Source: Flavobacterium sp. 9R
Lineage (GTDB): Bacteria; Bacteroidota; Bacteroidia; Flavobacteriales; Flavobacteriaceae
Assembly: GCF_902506345.1 (NCBI RefSeq)
Contig: NZ_LR733413.1
Coordinates: 1,247,567 to 1,311,566 of the forward strand
Direction of reading: 5' to 3'
Length of the DNA stretch: 64,000 bases
Shown piece after piece: positions 35,301 through 46,200 of the stretch; position 1 is the stretch's first letter, and the number at the start of each line of letters is the position of its first letter. Under the pieces are notes generated by a model that worked only from the letters and a program-made list of their open reading frames with translations, had not been told where the DNA came from and made no database searches. Both the position numbers and the translations under genes were made by a program.

Positions 35301-38300
35301 TTCCAGAAAGTGCTGGGGCTCCAATAGTATTGGTCATACTCCAATGGTACTTGGTATTAATCAGGTCTACAGGAGTACTGCTAAAGGTTTGTTGCGGAAT
35401 ACTTGCTCCCGAACAAACTACAAGATTCGCCATTGGCGTTACAACAGGATTATTACAAGGAAGCGCATTGCAGATTCCAGATGTTGCAGGTTGTACGCAA
35501 TTACTGCCCGTAGGTGCAAGTGTTAGTTGTACGGCATCATTTGGAAGCAAACCAGGAATAGTTAAAGTTGTTGCAGTTGCTGCTAAAGTTCCACTAGGTC
35601 CAGCAATTCCGTTAATTGTGGAAGCGTATGAAAACCCTGTAGCATCAGATATCGAATTCCAATTGAAAGTAACACTATTCAAAGTTGCAGTACCACAAGC
35701 GATTGTTATTACTTCGGTTGGTCTGATGGTTACAATAACAGGTTTTATGTCTGTGCATGTTGTACTTGAACCAACCGTGCTTTTGATATAATAAGTTCCA
35801 GAAGCGGCTACAGCATTAGGATTTGTTAGCGGAATACTAGCTGCTGCATCGTTCCAATAGCTAATGGTCCCTCCGCCAGTTGCCGTGAAAGCTGTAGTAA
35901 TATCTACTGTTGCAGGAGCGCAAACCGCTGCTGGATTAGTAACAGTAATTATAGGCTGAGGTTGCACGGTGATAGTGTAGGTCATAATTGGACCTGTACA
36001 AGGACCAAGTTGTTCTGCATACACTTGTATAGTTGCGGTAATTGCACTATTGGTGTTGTTTAATGCGGTAAAACTTGGGATGTTTCCAATTCCAGAAAGT
36101 GCTGAGGCTCCAATACTATTGGTCATACTCCAATGGTATTTTGTGTTAATCAAGTCTAAAGGAGTACTGCTAAAGCTTTGTTGCGGAATACTTGCTCCCG
36201 AACAAACGACAAGATTTACCATTGGCGTTACAACAGGATTATTACAAGGAAGCGCATTGCAGATTCCAGATGTTGCAGGTTGTACACAATTACTGCCCGT
36301 AGGGGTTAGTTTTAGTTGTACGGCATCATTTGGAAGTAAACCAGGAATAGTTAAAGTTGTTGCAGTTGCTGCTAAAGTTCCACTAGGTCCAGCAATTCCG
36401 TTAATTGTAGAGGAGTATGAAAATCCTGTAGCATCAGATATGGAATTCCAATTGAAAGTAACACTATTCAAAGTTGCAGTACCACAAGCGATTGTTATTA
36501 CTTCAGTTGGTCTGATGGTCACAATAACAGGTTTTATTTCTGTACAGGTTGTACTTGTGCCAACAGTACTTTTGATATAATAAGTGCCAGAAGCAGCTAT
36601 AGCATTTGGATTTGTTAGCGGAATACTAGCTACAGCATCTCTCCAATAGCTAATTGTACCTCCTCCAGTTGCCGTGAAGGCTGTTGTAATATCTACTGTT
36701 GTAGGAGCACAAACTGCTGCTGGAGTAGTAATAGTAACTACAGGCAGAGGTTGCACGGTGATGGTGTAGGTTGTTGCTGGACCAGTACATGCTCCTTGAG
36801 AAGCTGTAACTGTTATTGTTCCCACAATTGGGGAATTTGTTGTGTTGTTAGCTACAAATGAAGGAATGTTACCCGTTCCAGTTGCTGATGCATTCCCGAT
36901 GTTATTGGTTATAGTCCAATTAAAGGTTGTTGTTGGGTCTATTGGTGTACTCGTAAATGCTTGAATTGGAATCGTATCACCTGAACAAACGACAGTATTA
37001 GAGATGGCGTCAACTGTTGGGAGAGGACAAACCAATGTAAAACAAGGCGCTGAAGTTACAGCTTGAACACAATTACTTCCTGTTGGAGTTAATGTTAATT
37101 GCACTGCATCACCTGGAGATAATCCTGATATAGTAAGACTTGTTGCAGTGGCAATAAGCGTTCCGCTACTACCAGCAGCCCCATTTACTGTGGTTGTGTA
37201 GGTAAAACCAATGCAATCGGTTATGGCATTCCAATTAAAGCTTACACTATTCATGGTGCTGGTTCCGCAAGATATAGCGATTGTTTCTGTCGGTCTTATA
37301 GTAACTACTACTGGTTTTATATCGTAACAGATTCCTCCAACAATACTTTTGATGTAGTAGGTACCCGAGCTTGTTATTGAGTTGGGTGTTAATAAAGGCG
37401 TTGAGGCTGCTGCATTGGTCCAATAAGAAAGTGTGCCACCACCAGTACTTCCAGCTGTTATCGATGCAGCTGTTAGGTCTATCGTTGTGGGAGAACAAAC
37501 GGGATTTGGATTTGTAATTACTAAAACAGGAGTTATCGGTTGGTTGTTTATTCCAACAATTGTTGCAGGACTAATACAACCTGTTGCGTTCTTCGCTGTA
37601 ACAGAATAACTACCTGAAGCTAATCCTGAGAAAATACCGCTAGTGTTGCTATAATCAGATCCGTCAATAGAATAAGTAAGCCCAGCGACAGTTGTAACCG
37701 TGATTTCTCCCGCATTAGCATTTGTACAAGTTGGATGTGCACTAGCAACAGCACTTGGCTGTGCAGCAGAACTGATAGAAGGAACGTTTAGTAAAATGAC
37801 AGGTGATAAACAATCATTACTATCTTTTATTACTAATGTGTGATCTCCAGAGGCTAAGCCTGAGTAGTTAAGTGTAGCTGTAAAGATTGAACCATCAAAA
37901 CTATAAGTAAATCCAGATGTTCCTCCTGTTACTGCACCTAATGAAATAGAACCATTGCTGTTTCCGCAAGTAGCAGGGGCTATTGTTGACGCTATTGCAG
38001 TAGGACCACTTGGAATTAGGGCAATGTATGCTGTCACTGTACCCGAGCTACATGATGTCGTAATTAATTTGGCTTCTAAAGTGTGAGGGCCAGGGATTAA
38101 ATTGGAGTAGGTAGTTGCAGATGTAAATGTACCTCCATCTAGACTAAATTGGTAATCAGTTAAAGGTGTTGGACCAGTAATTACAAGGGTGCCAGAAGGA
38201 GTGGAGCAAGTGGGTTCTGTTTTTGTAAAAGTTGGAATTGCAGGTAATGAATTAACTGTAGCTACAACAGCGGTTCGGCTATTTGTACTACAACCATTAT

Positions 38301-40416
38301 CAACAGCGTCAACATAATAGGTTGTTGTTGTGCTCAAAGAAGGAGTTGTAAAAGTAGATCCGGTAGCAATAGCACTTCCACCAGTAGCATTGGTGTACCA
38401 TTGAACACTACCACTGCTTGCGATTGCTTGAAGTAGTAGGGTACCATTCCCACATCGGCTGTTGTTTTGTGTACTTGTTATTGTTGGAACAGGTTTTATA
38501 ACGATTGTATAAGTAGAGGATCCAGCAGTGGTGCATAAAGTCGCATCGGCGTTTACAGCGTAGGTTACCACGTAAGTTCCGGCAGTTGAATTGGCTAAAT
38601 CAATTTCACCTGTAGTGCTATTAATAGCTAATCCTGAAGTTGAGCTAAAATTCCCTCCTGTTTTAAATCCTGTTGCGAGAATAGGTAGTGGATTGGCTTC
38701 ATTTTGACAGATTGGTGTCGTGTAGCTAAAACTCGTAATAGGTGAAGTTCCTCCAACAGTCAAAGTTATAGAGGCAGTTAGTAGACAAGATTTATTAATT
38801 GGAGTTTGAGCGATTAATGCAATATCATCTATGGCAAAATCGTTTCCAGCACTTAATGTATTCGTATCTATAATTTTTATAGTTGCCAAACTTACTCCTC
38901 CAGAATTCCATATTCCTTTAAGTTCTGTCCAGCCTCCACCAACAGTTGAACCATCACTTGCCGCGCCAACATTTGTTGCTGATGTTGGACTAATGGTTAT
39001 GGGGATGTCATTTACAGTTACCTTAAAAGTTGCATAGTTTGAGTTAATTAAGTTTTGTGCCCAAAAAGAAAAATTATAGGCTGTTGATGGGTTAACCGTT
39101 ACAGTTTGTGACCAAACCACACTTGTCCCATCAGTAGCTCCATCACAAACTAGCATGTTTCCAGTACCAGATGTGTGGTCTGTATATTTTCCAAATTTAG
39201 AATACCATTGAGAAGGATCACTTTTGATACCATAAGCAATTTGAGCTCCTAGCGGATTAACGGTATAAAAACCATATTCTGAAGAAAATCCGTTATTGAA
39301 ATTCTCAAAATCACCATTGGTTATCAAATTTGAAGGAGTTAATGTAGAGTTTATTGTAGAACTAACGTTATAAGTGGTGGTTGTGGTAGGATTGACCGTA
39401 ATCATATTTGATGTACTGCTTGGATTTCCACCAATGTTGGCTGTCCAAGTATAAGGTGCAATTCCGCCAGTTGCAGTAAGATTGACTGAGTTTCCCGAAA
39501 GAATACATCCTGTTGAAGAAGAAGAAATTGTAACAGGTGTAGGCTCTGTCAGGGTGATAACTGAGGTACTAATCGTTTTAGGTGTACTGTCAGAATCTAT
39601 TACAGTTGCGGTATAGGTACCTCCTGTAAGACCTGTAAATATTCCAGTTGTATTGGTTGCTGTAGCTGTTCCGCTAAGTTGATAAGTATAAGGTTGAATT
39701 CCTCCAGCGCCATAAGCGATAATTGCTCCATCACTTGCAGCAATACACGATGGATTAGTTTTAGAACTAGAAATTGCAATAGGTAGTGGAGGTCCAAATA
39801 AACTTATGTCATCAATGGCAAAATCATTTCCTCCACCTCCAGCACCTACGGTCGATAATTCAATACGAACCCACTGTGTAGTTGAAGGAGTTATTGTAAA
39901 ACTAACTTTATTCCAGCCAGCAGGAAGCGTATTTAAATCAATTGTACTGGAGCTACAGCTTGAACAACCACTAGGATTAAATCGAATGGTAGCTTTAGGG
40001 TTTCCTGAAATAGCTACATTGGCAATCCAAAAACTAAAAACATAGGCTTGTCCTGCTAAGAGTTGTCTATCGGGATTTTGTTTCCAAAAAATTTCATTAC
40101 TGTCTCCATCTACAACCATCATATTTCCTGTGCCGTTCCCATTTGTGTGGTCTTTAATAGAAATAAAATTTGTTGTATTGACACTAAAGGCATCATTAGT
40201 TATAGCATACTCTCTAGGTACACTATTGCCTTGATTGTAATTAATTTGATTATAATTACTTTGATAACCAACTGCTGGTGGTTTTGGTACACTTGCATTG
40301 AAGGTTCCAAAATTACCATTGGTTATTAAATTTTGAGCGAACAAGTTAGAAGTACTCCCTATACCTAATAGTAGCAAAAGGAATAGGGGATAGTTTTTTT
40401 TAAAAAGTTGCAACAT
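32398..40416 (-). CDS. Giant 2672-aa type IX-secreted surface protein with gliding-motility C-terminal domain
   Basis: A very large exported protein, probably on the cell surface. Order: signal peptide (1-28, NLFAQ); two related jelly-roll, carbohydrate-binding-like domains starting NLITNG (about 30-210 and 350-540, each with GNDFAIDDI); many Ser/Thr-rich Ig-like and SprB-repeat-like modules; a 263-residue repeat at about 1220-1805; six units of the form LCDD..DGF..FDL (about 1830-2430), which may bind Ca2+; and a C-terminal type B domain with FFTPNGDGYNDTW...IYIFDRFGKLL...GNGWDGTYN. That domain marks T9SS export. It may serve adhesion or gliding like SprB, though it is not clearly SprB itself. 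Followed after 44 bp by a PorP/SprF gene. Confidence 0.9.
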   Translation of the reverse strand: MLQLFKKNYPLFLLLLLGIGSTSNLFAQNLITNGNFGTFNASVPKPPAVGYQSNYNQINYNQGNSVPREYAITNDAFSVNTTNFISIKDHTNGNGTGNMMVVDGDSNEIFWKQNPDRQLLAGQAYVFSFWIANVAISGNPKATIRFNPSGCSSCSSSTIDLNTLPAGWNKVSFTITPSTTQWVRIELSTVGAGGGGNDFAIDDISLFGPPLPIAISSSKTNPSCIAASDGAIIAYGAGGIQPYTYQLSGTATATNTTGIFTGLTGGTYTATVIDSDSTPKTISTSVITLTEPTPVTISSSSTGCILSGNSVNLTATGGIAPYTWTANIGGNPSSTSNMITVNPTTTTTYNVSSTINSTLTPSNLITNGDFENFNNGFSSEYGFYTVNPLGAQIAYGIKSDPSQWYSKFGKYTDHTSGTGNMLVCDGATDGTSVVWSQTVTVNPSTAYNFSFWAQNLINSNYATFKVTVNDIPITISPTSATNVGAASDGSTVGGGWTELKGIWNSGGVSLATIKIIDTNTLSAGNDFAIDDIALIAQTPINKSCLLTASITLTVGGTSPITSFSYTTPICQNEANPLPILATGFKTGGNFSSTSGLAINSTTGEIDLANSTAGTYVVTYAVNADATLCTTAGSSTYTIVIKPVPTITSTQNNSRCGNGTLLLQAIASSGSVQWYTNATGGSAIATGSTFTTPSLSTTTTYYVDAVDNGCSTNSRTAVVATVNSLPAIPTFTKTEPTCSTPSGTLVITGPTPLTDYQFSLDGGTFTSATTYSNLIPGPHTLEAKLITTSCSSGTVTAYIALIPSGPTAIASTIAPATCGNSNGSISLGAVTGGTSGFTYSFDGSIFTATLNYSGLASGDHTLVIKDSNDCLSPVILLNVPSISSAAQPSAVASAHPTCTNANAGEITVTTVAGLTYSIDGSDYSNTSGIFSGLASGSYSVTAKNATGCISPATIVGINNQPITPVLVITNPNPVCSPTTIDLTAASITAGSTGGGTLSYWTNAAASTPLLTPNSITSSGTYYIKSIVGGICYDIKPVVVTIRPTETIAISCGTSTMNSVSFNWNAITDCIGFTYTTTVNGAAGSSGTLIATATSLTISGLSPGDAVQLTLTPTGSNCVQAVTSAPCFTLVCPLPTVDAISNTVVCSGDTIPIQAFTSTPIDPTTTFNWTITNNIGNASATGTGNIPSFVANNTTNSPIVGTITVTASQGACTGPATTYTITVQPLPVVTITTPAAVCAPTTVDITTAFTATGGGTISYWRDAVASIPLTNPNAIAASGTYYIKSTVGTSTTCTEIKPVIVTIRPTEVITIACGTATLNSVTFNWNSISDATGFSYSSTINGIAGPSGTLAATATTLTIPGLLPNDAVQLKLTPTGSNCVQPATSGICNALPCNNPVVTPMVNLVVCSGASIPQQSFSSTPLDLINTKYHWSMTNSIGASALSGIGNIPSFTALNNTNSAITATIQVYAEQLGPCTGPIMTYTITVQPQPIITVTNPAAVCAPATVDITTAFTATGGGTISYWNDAAASIPLTNPNAVAASGTYYIKSTVGSSTTCTDIKPVIVTIRPTEVITIACGTATLNSVTFNWNSISDATGFSYASTINGIAGPSGTLAATATTLTIPGLLPNDAVQLTLAPTGSNCVQPATSGICNALPCNNPVVTPMANLVVCSGASIPQQTFSSTPVDLINTKYHWSMTNTIGAPALSGIGNIPSFTALNNTNSAITATIQVYAEQLGPCTGPIMTYTITVQPQPVVTVTSPAAVCAPATVDITTAFTATGGGTITYWNDAAASIPLTNPNAIAASGTYYIKSTVGSSTICTDIKPVNVTINTQPLANQPNALTICDDNNDGFGIFDLSNTTLLNEINSSTGVTISFHETQQNAINNVFAYTGLYNNNVKDNQTLYVRVSSNSTTCYALTTLQLKVNAKPLATLLAKPYELCDDNQDGFMTFNLRSLDSQILGVNNASTHTVAYFKNSTDAINNTNAISNASNYTNTIPNSETVFARVTHNTLGCFDVTSFTINVIALPTAILPTEYMLCDDASGNEIELFDLTTKINEITGGNTSLKVQFFRLQSEAIANANPITNITSFANTINSQTLFVSVTNTTTNCTSYTTLTLRVMPLPKPNTTPTTLQLCDSSTNNLGIATFDLTLAQNEIKNGDMSLVLEYYTNKIDADSGNTSNRISNPSQFTNTTVNQNIYVRVSTSPANPNDIKCATVVTLPLKVNLLPGFNNVSNYVLCEPNTDGFMTFDFSNKTVEMLNTVSNPNDYKISYFDSQVNAINNTNPLSNLYTNTTAFSQNIYVRIDNLITNCSSTSNSLQLIVEEGAATTSVTNAQSSFCDTDDTNDGKMTLNLTAFNTILLGTNPVSNYQITYFTSLNDAQLNNNPIPNPSSYLSAIPFSYMVYARITNIVSASKCTAIEAITITINPQVLPKPVDGIICVDPISGATIRDYIIDSTLPTTGYTYQWSFNGTVLPLEQNATLVANKAGSYSLIATNTLTGCSSKEVKIEVKSSQSANASYILTRSFSKEQMFTVSVSNGNVEDYSYQLDQGEIQLSPIFNGVTPGPHQITIRDLDGCQETILDAYALDFPNFFTPNGDGYNDTWNISDLSNQPNAVIYIFDRFGKLLNEIRPQGNGWDGTYNRNDLPATDYWFKVIFEENGKMVEFKSHFSLKR
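35000..36750. repeat. 789-bp tandem coding repeat in the 2672-aa protein
   Basis: Blocks starting near 35101, 35890 and 36679 are nearly identical and spaced exactly 789 bp (263 codons): about two full units plus a partial third. The third is the most diverged. The strong nucleotide identity points to recent duplication or gene conversion. Confidence 0.85.
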
Positions 40417-40478
40417 GGTGGTTAGTTATTATAGAATTAAAATTTGGGGTAGTATGGTTTAAATGATTTCGTTTTTGG

Positions 40479-42347
40479 TTAGTCCTTTACGATAAGAAAT
40501 TCTGAACGTCGATTTTGGATGTGTTCTTCCTCGGTACATTGATCACCGCAGTTTATTTTAGGTTCAGATTCGCCGAATCCTTTCCCAGATATTCTAGTAG
40601 TACTAATCCCTTTTGACAAGATGTAGTTTACAGTAGATTGAACTCTTTTTTCAGACAGATTCATATTGTACTTCGAAGTCCCTTTGCTATCTGTATGTGC
40701 TCTAATAAAAATTTTCATAGCCACATTTTGATTCATTATGTAAACTAGTTTATCTAAGATTGTTTTTGATTGTTTTGTGATTTCATATTTATTGAACTCA
40801 AACAAAATTGGGTTAAAGTGGATTTCTGTGTCGGTAACCACTACTTCTGCAATTGGTTCAATAGGGATAGTAATTCTTAAATTAGGATCAACAGTTGGGG
40901 CAATAGCGACCTGCTTAGTAACAAAGCCGTCTTTGAAAATTTTTAGATAAGGTTTTTTTTCACAAGCGATTCTAAACTCAATCCATCCATTTTTGTCAGA
41001 TTGCAAAGTGGTTATTGGGTTCTCGTTGGTATCGGTTACGATCACTTTTGCATTACTTAGGGGTTGATTCGTAGAAGCATCTGTAAGAACAGCAGCATAA
41101 TAATTGGTACAATCTGGTATACAAGAATAAATGTTGTCATTTCCCTCTCTATTGCTTGATAAATAGCCAATTTTTCGGTTGTAAAAAGTAGAGAAAGCAA
41201 AGTCATCTTTGGAACTGTTTACAGGTATTCCTAAATTTTCGGCCTCACTTTCATTGTTCAAATCTAACTTGTAAATATCTAGCCCACCTAGTCCTAGTCT
41301 TCCATTCGAAGCAAAATAGAGTAAATTGTTTTCATCAATAAAAGGGAAGGATTCGTCTCCTTCAGTATTGATTCTTGGACCTAAATTTTCGGGTTTACCA
41401 TACGTTCCGTCTGCATTAATAGTTACTTTCCATATATCATTTCCACCAATTCCTCCGGGCATATTTGAAGAAAAGTATACTATTGTATTGATAGAGTTAA
41501 CACTTGGGTTACTTACTGAATAAAGTTTACTATTAAAAGGCAATGGTTTTGCGTTTTTCCAAATACCATTATCATTGGTGGCTGTAAATAATTGAACTTG
41601 ACCACTTTTTAACTTTTTGTTTTTGATTTTGTCAAATTGATTGACCGTGAAACTTTCACTAGAGAAATAGATGTTTTTTCCGTTTTTAGTTATTGTAATA
41701 GGCCCTTCATGAAAGGTACTATTTAGCTCTTTTACAGGTACAGGTTGAGAAAATACAGTGTCATTTTTTCTGATACTAGAAAAAATATCTAAATAAGGTT
41801 CTTCATTCCAACCGTATTTTTTGTTTTGTTCTATTCTACTGCTCACAAAGTAGAAAGTACTGTCTGTAAGAAAACCTCCAAAATCACTTCGATCGGAATT
41901 AATATTAATCTTTTTTACAGTGTATTTCTTTTGTTGGTTTAGTAATGCTTCAGTATAGTTGTCCTTTTTATGAAAAGTTGTACTTCTGCTATCAGATGAA
42001 TATTTTAATGCAAATTTTTTCATCTCTGCATTGGCTTTTTCATATTTTTTATTGGAACGTAAGCAATCGATATAGTTAAAATGTGTGGCTTTGTCTTTAA
42101 TAACTTCGTAAGATAATTTATAATATTTTTCGGCTTCTTCTGTATTAGAAGTATAGTAATAGCAATTGGCTAATTGAAGCATACCAGCCGTATTTTTTGA
42201 AGAAACATCAATACATTTTGAAAGTAATTCTATTGCTTTGGTGTATTCTAATCTTTCAATTAAATCTGATGCGGAGCAACTACTCTTTTGTGCAGTCATT
42301 GCGTTGTAGGTCAAAAGAAAGAAGAATATAATGAGGAGTTTTTTCAT
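40479..42347 (-). CDS. OmpA-family protein with TPR, PD40 propeller and carboxypeptidase-regulatory domains (PorE-like)
   Basis: A 622-residue exported protein with signal peptide (1-19, NAMTAQ). Order: TPR-like helices (about 25-130); beta-propeller of PD40/WD40-like repeats with motifs such as FSSNMPGGIGGNDIWKV and YFASNGRLGLGGLDIYKLD (about 180-410); carboxypeptidase-D regulatory-like fold (about 415-490, AAVLTDASTNQPLSNAKVIVTDT); and an OmpA peptidoglycan-binding domain (about 505-622, containing IRAHTDSKGTSKYNMNLSEKRVQ). This is the domain order of PorE of T9SS, which ties the secretion complex to peptidoglycan. It lies between a PorP gene (9 bp away) and the 2672-aa gene. Confidence 0.93.
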   Translation of the reverse strand: MKKLLIIFFFLLTYNAMTAQKSSCSASDLIERLEYTKAIELLSKCIDVSSKNTAGMLQLANCYYYTSNTEEAEKYYKLSYEVIKDKATHFNYIDCLRSNKKYEKANAEMKKFALKYSSDSRSTTFHKKDNYTEALLNQQKKYTVKKININSDRSDFGGFLTDSTFYFVSSRIEQNKKYGWNEEPYLDIFSSIRKNDTVFSQPVPVKELNSTFHEGPITITKNGKNIYFSSESFTVNQFDKIKNKKLKSGQVQLFTATNDNGIWKNAKPLPFNSKLYSVSNPSVNSINTIVYFSSNMPGGIGGNDIWKVTINADGTYGKPENLGPRINTEGDESFPFIDENNLLYFASNGRLGLGGLDIYKLDLNNESEAENLGIPVNSSKDDFAFSTFYNRKIGYLSSNREGNDNIYSCIPDCTNYYAAVLTDASTNQPLSNAKVIVTDTNENPITTLQSDKNGWIEFRIACEKKPYLKIFKDGFVTKQVAIAPTVDPNLRITIPIEPIAEVVVTDTEIHFNPILFEFNKYEITKQSKTILDKLVYIMNQNVAMKIFIRAHTDSKGTSKYNMNLSEKRVQSTVNYILSKGISTTRISGKGFGESEPKINCGDQCTEEEHIQNRRSEFLIVKD

Positions 42348-42356
42348 AATTAATAA

Positions 42357-43277
42357 TTAAAAAAAGCGAGGAGATCTAGAAACTTTTTTATAGTTGATCA
42401 AATCAAACAATAGGATAATTTCGTGAGATGCGTTTGTGGTATAGTTTAGATTTGAAATAATACTATCATAAGCATAGCCAATTCTTAATTGAGGTGTAAT
42501 ATTGATATTAACCATTCCACCAAAACTATCTTGTTTGCGATAGGTTAACCCAAACTCTACTTGATTATTATATAAAAAATTAGTCGATACATCATATGAA
42601 ACGGGCGCTCCAAAGGAAGATTTTACCATAGCAAAAGGTTTGAATTTCCAATCACTATTTAAATCAAAAACATAACCTCCTGTAATGAAATAATGACTAA
42701 CTTCTGTGCCGTAACTCTCGCCATTGTAGTCAAAATGAGGAGTTTTTAAGATGTTTGGAATAGAAATACCAAAGTAATAATGGTCTGTGTAAAAGAAAAC
42801 GCCAGTACCAAAATTTAAGGACGTTTTATTGATATCTCTACCAAAAATACCTTCGTTAGGATCGGGTAGTGTAGAAGCAATTTGTGAGAACAAGTCAACA
42901 CTATGAAATGTAGCTCCTGTCTTCATCCCTACAGCTATCTTCATGGATTCATTCAATTGAAGTGTATAGGATAAATCTGCATATATGTTTTTTTCGGAGA
43001 TTGGTCCTAATTTGTCGCTAACTATAGAAAGGCCAGCTCCCAAATTTTTTCCCACAGGCTGATGGCCAAAAACAGAAAATGTGGTTGGAGCATCTTCAAT
43101 ATTGACCCATTGTTTTCTATATAAAATCCCCATCGACAAGTCCTCTTTGGATCCCGCATAAGCAGGGTTAAATACACTCATATTGTACATGTACTGAGTG
43201 TAATGAGGATCTTGTTGAGTCCATCCATTTGTGAAAAAACCTAATGTAAACAACAATGAGAGTGCTATTTTATTCAT
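42357..43277 (-). CDS. PorP/SprF family type IX secretion membrane protein (proximal copy)
   Basis: A 306-residue outer-membrane protein from ATG 43277, with signal peptide MNKIALSLLFTLGFFTNGWTQ. The family start QDPHYTQYMYNMSVFNPAYAGSKEDLSMGILYRKQWV is textbook PorP/SprF, with many barrel strands after it. A longer start at 43343 would overlap the end of the 2557-aa gene and add a polar 22-residue tail before the signal peptide, so it is rejected. The gene begins 19 bp after the stop of the 2557-aa type B protein and is probably its secretion partner. Confidence 0.95.
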   Translation of the reverse strand: MNKIALSLLFTLGFFTNGWTQQDPHYTQYMYNMSVFNPAYAGSKEDLSMGILYRKQWVNIEDAPTTFSVFGHQPVGKNLGAGLSIVSDKLGPISEKNIYADLSYTLQLNESMKIAVGMKTGATFHSVDLFSQIASTLPDPNEGIFGRDINKTSLNFGTGVFFYTDHYYFGISIPNILKTPHFDYNGESYGTEVSHYFITGGYVFDLNSDWKFKPFAMVKSSFGAPVSYDVSTNFLYNNQVEFGLTYRKQDSFGGMVNINITPQLRIGYAYDSIISNLNYTTNASHEIILLFDLINYKKVSRSPRFF

Positions 43278-43296
43278 TACTTTCTTATTGTTTTTA

Positions 43297-46200
43297 TTAT
43301 TTTTTAGTAACATAAATCCATCCAGTTTTTGAGGTTTCATCATTAAATGTTATGATGTAGTAATACGTTCCATCAGGAAGAGATGTACCATCATTGGTTT
43401 GACCCCTCCATTCGTTTTTATAGTCTTTCTTGTGATATACTTCAACTCCATATCTGTTGAAAATACTAATGTTTTTTACTGAAAAAGTGGAAAGGTCAAA
43501 GTATTCATTAGAGCCATTTCCGTCAGGTGAAATCCCTTTTTGTATATCACAAAAAATAGAAGATAGGCTGATGGTTTGACTAGTTTCGCATCCTGTTGCG
43601 GTATTGGCTACTTTGGCAGTAAATTCAAGTGGATAAATAGAATCATCTATCGCACCAATAGTTTTGGTTACGTTCAATTTTGCATCATTTCCGACACTGT
43701 TTTGGTTCTTGTCTATCCACGTAATTTCAACTTGGTTTAAAGAGAAACTGTTGTTAAGAGGAATAATTTCTACTATAAACTCATTTTTAAAGCAATATGA
43801 TTTTAGTTCAAAAGCAATAGTTTTTGGAATCGGATTGATAACAATCTCTTCAGTATTTATCATACACGTAATGCTATTGCTATTTCTAATACTTGTTTGG
43901 TATTTTCCAGGTTGAAGATTATCAAATACTGGGTTTGTTTGATAACTACCGCCGATGCTATATTCCATACCTGTTTGTTGAGAAAATTCAATTTTTCCGA
44001 AAGGGAGATTACAAGTAGGTTGTGTAATGTCAATTGTTGCTGCATTAGGATAAAGTGGAACAACGGGTATAATTGCTTCAATAGAGGCTTGAGATACGCA
44101 TTGATTAGCGGTTTTAACTTTAAAATTATAGCTAACACCTGCTGTTAAATTCTCAAATTTATAGGTTGCACCCGTTCCTAAAACAGATGCGCCACTAGAA
44201 GGTATAATTTCCCAATTGCCATTTGGTAATCCAGTAAGGATAACACTTCCAGTAGTTTTAGCACAAGTTGGAGCTTCTATTGCACTAACTATTGGCGTAG
44301 ACGCAGATTCAATTATTATGTCTACTTTAAGCCTATTATTGCTTTGACATACAATTGGGTTGATAGACTCCTCAACCGCATAATAAGAGTTCCCATTAAG
44401 TAAAGCAGTATCATTTGGCAATAGATTTCCTCCAATCAAACTATCATACCATTTTATATTTGACAAAGGATTCGATTTTGTGATAGCAATACTGTTGAAT
44501 GTTGGGTTTTGTTCTATACAAAAAAGCTGAGTAGTTGCATTTGTTGTTGGTGTTGGTGGAGATAGAATTGTAACATTTACTTCAAATCTTTCAACGCTTT
44601 CACAGATGCCAATTGTTTGTGTAGCATAATATTTTCCTCCATCTATTAGAACGAAATCATCGCTTAAAATCGTGTTGTTGTTGTCATACCATTTTATGTT
44701 TACCCCACTTGTTACTATTAAGTCTTTTATTTTTGGTAGGGAAGAACTACAAAAAAACTGGTTTGAATTTCCATCAGGTTTTGAAGGAGCATCGATATTT
44801 ACTTTGACTAAAGTTCTGGGATTGCTTTCGCAAAATATGGGGCTATTGGTATAGGTTGCAGCATAATAAACTGTACCGTTTACTAATTTTTCTGTAGTCG
44901 ATAAAGGGGTTGTGCTGTTAGTTGTTAAATACCAATTGACAGTATTAGAGTTAGTAACTCGATTGGTTAAACTTGTAATAGTAGCATTTTCAGAAGCGCA
45001 AAAAGATTCTTCATTTTTTATTATTGGACTTATTGGTTGATTGATGATTACCGAAACACTTAATCGATTAACACTTTCACAAGCGGATAGGGTTTGAGAC
45101 GCATAATAAGTAGTACCATTTACTAGTGCAGTTGTCGGATCAAGAGGAGTTCCACCACTCGGATTGGTATACCAAAGTATAGAAGTTCCAGAGGCTATTA
45201 AGTCACTAATGGTTCCGCTATTGCAAACGATTTGATTGCCTGAACCACTAGGAGCAGGCGTTTTTGTGATGGTTACTGCTACAGCAAATCGGCTAACACT
45301 TTCACAAGCTAATCCATTAGTTGCAGTTTGTGTTGCGTAATAAGTAGCGTCGGTAAGTGGAGTAGTATTTACTAAAGGAGTTGTGCTTGTTGGTGAATTG
45401 TACCATTTTATGTTCGTACCACTGGCTACTAAATTAGCAATAGTTGGTGCATCAATTTGACAGAAAGTTTGATTTGCCGCACCGCTAGGAGCAGCAATAC
45501 CTTCTATGGTTAGGGTAACGGCTATTCTTGTGGTACTTGTACAATTGGTAGTGGTATTTCTTGCTTCCACATAATACGTATAATTTCCAGCGGCAGTTAC
45601 GGTAGGTGTAAAATTCAAGGCATTAGTCAAAAACGGAGAGCCACCAGTTTGTGTTGTATACCAATCAGCGGTTTCTTGCGCAGCTACACTCACACTTAGC
45701 GTTGGATTATTTTGTCCTTCGCAAATAGTTTGATTAGTACCTGCAATTGGAGTAGCAACAATTGGACAGCTACAATCAGGTGCAGTAATTGGTATCACTT
45801 CATTGCATCCACCAGCAACATTGGCATTGATAGTAATGTTGGTTCCAGCAGGAATATTAGTAATACCCGAAGCGCTTACGGTACCTACATTTGGAACAAC
45901 GCTAATGTTTGTTCCCGCAGTGGCATTAAAAGTAACCGAGTAGGTAAGTAGGTTAGCAGCACAAGTTGTATTGGTAATAGTAAGTAGCGGAGCAGCTTTA
46001 ATTTCAAGTGCAACAGGAGTTCTTGCTGTACTAGTACAAGAATTGCTATTGTTTTGAGCATAAAAAGTAGTGGAGCCAATACTATTCCAAGAAGGAGAAG
46101 CAATTAGGTTACCTCCAGTTGGTGCATCATACCAAGTAATAGTTCCACCATCTGGTGAAGTTGCTACTGGAATAAGAGTTTGAATCGGATTGGTTTGACA

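Noticed and set aside
35261..36580. Two 176-residue plus-strand frames opposite the 2672-aa gene
   Set aside because: They are exact shadows of the 789-bp repeat on the coding strand and differ only as the repeats differ.
43278..43343. Upstream ATG for the proximal PorP/SprF gene
   Set aside because: It would place 22 polar residues before a good signal peptide and overlap the preceding gene.
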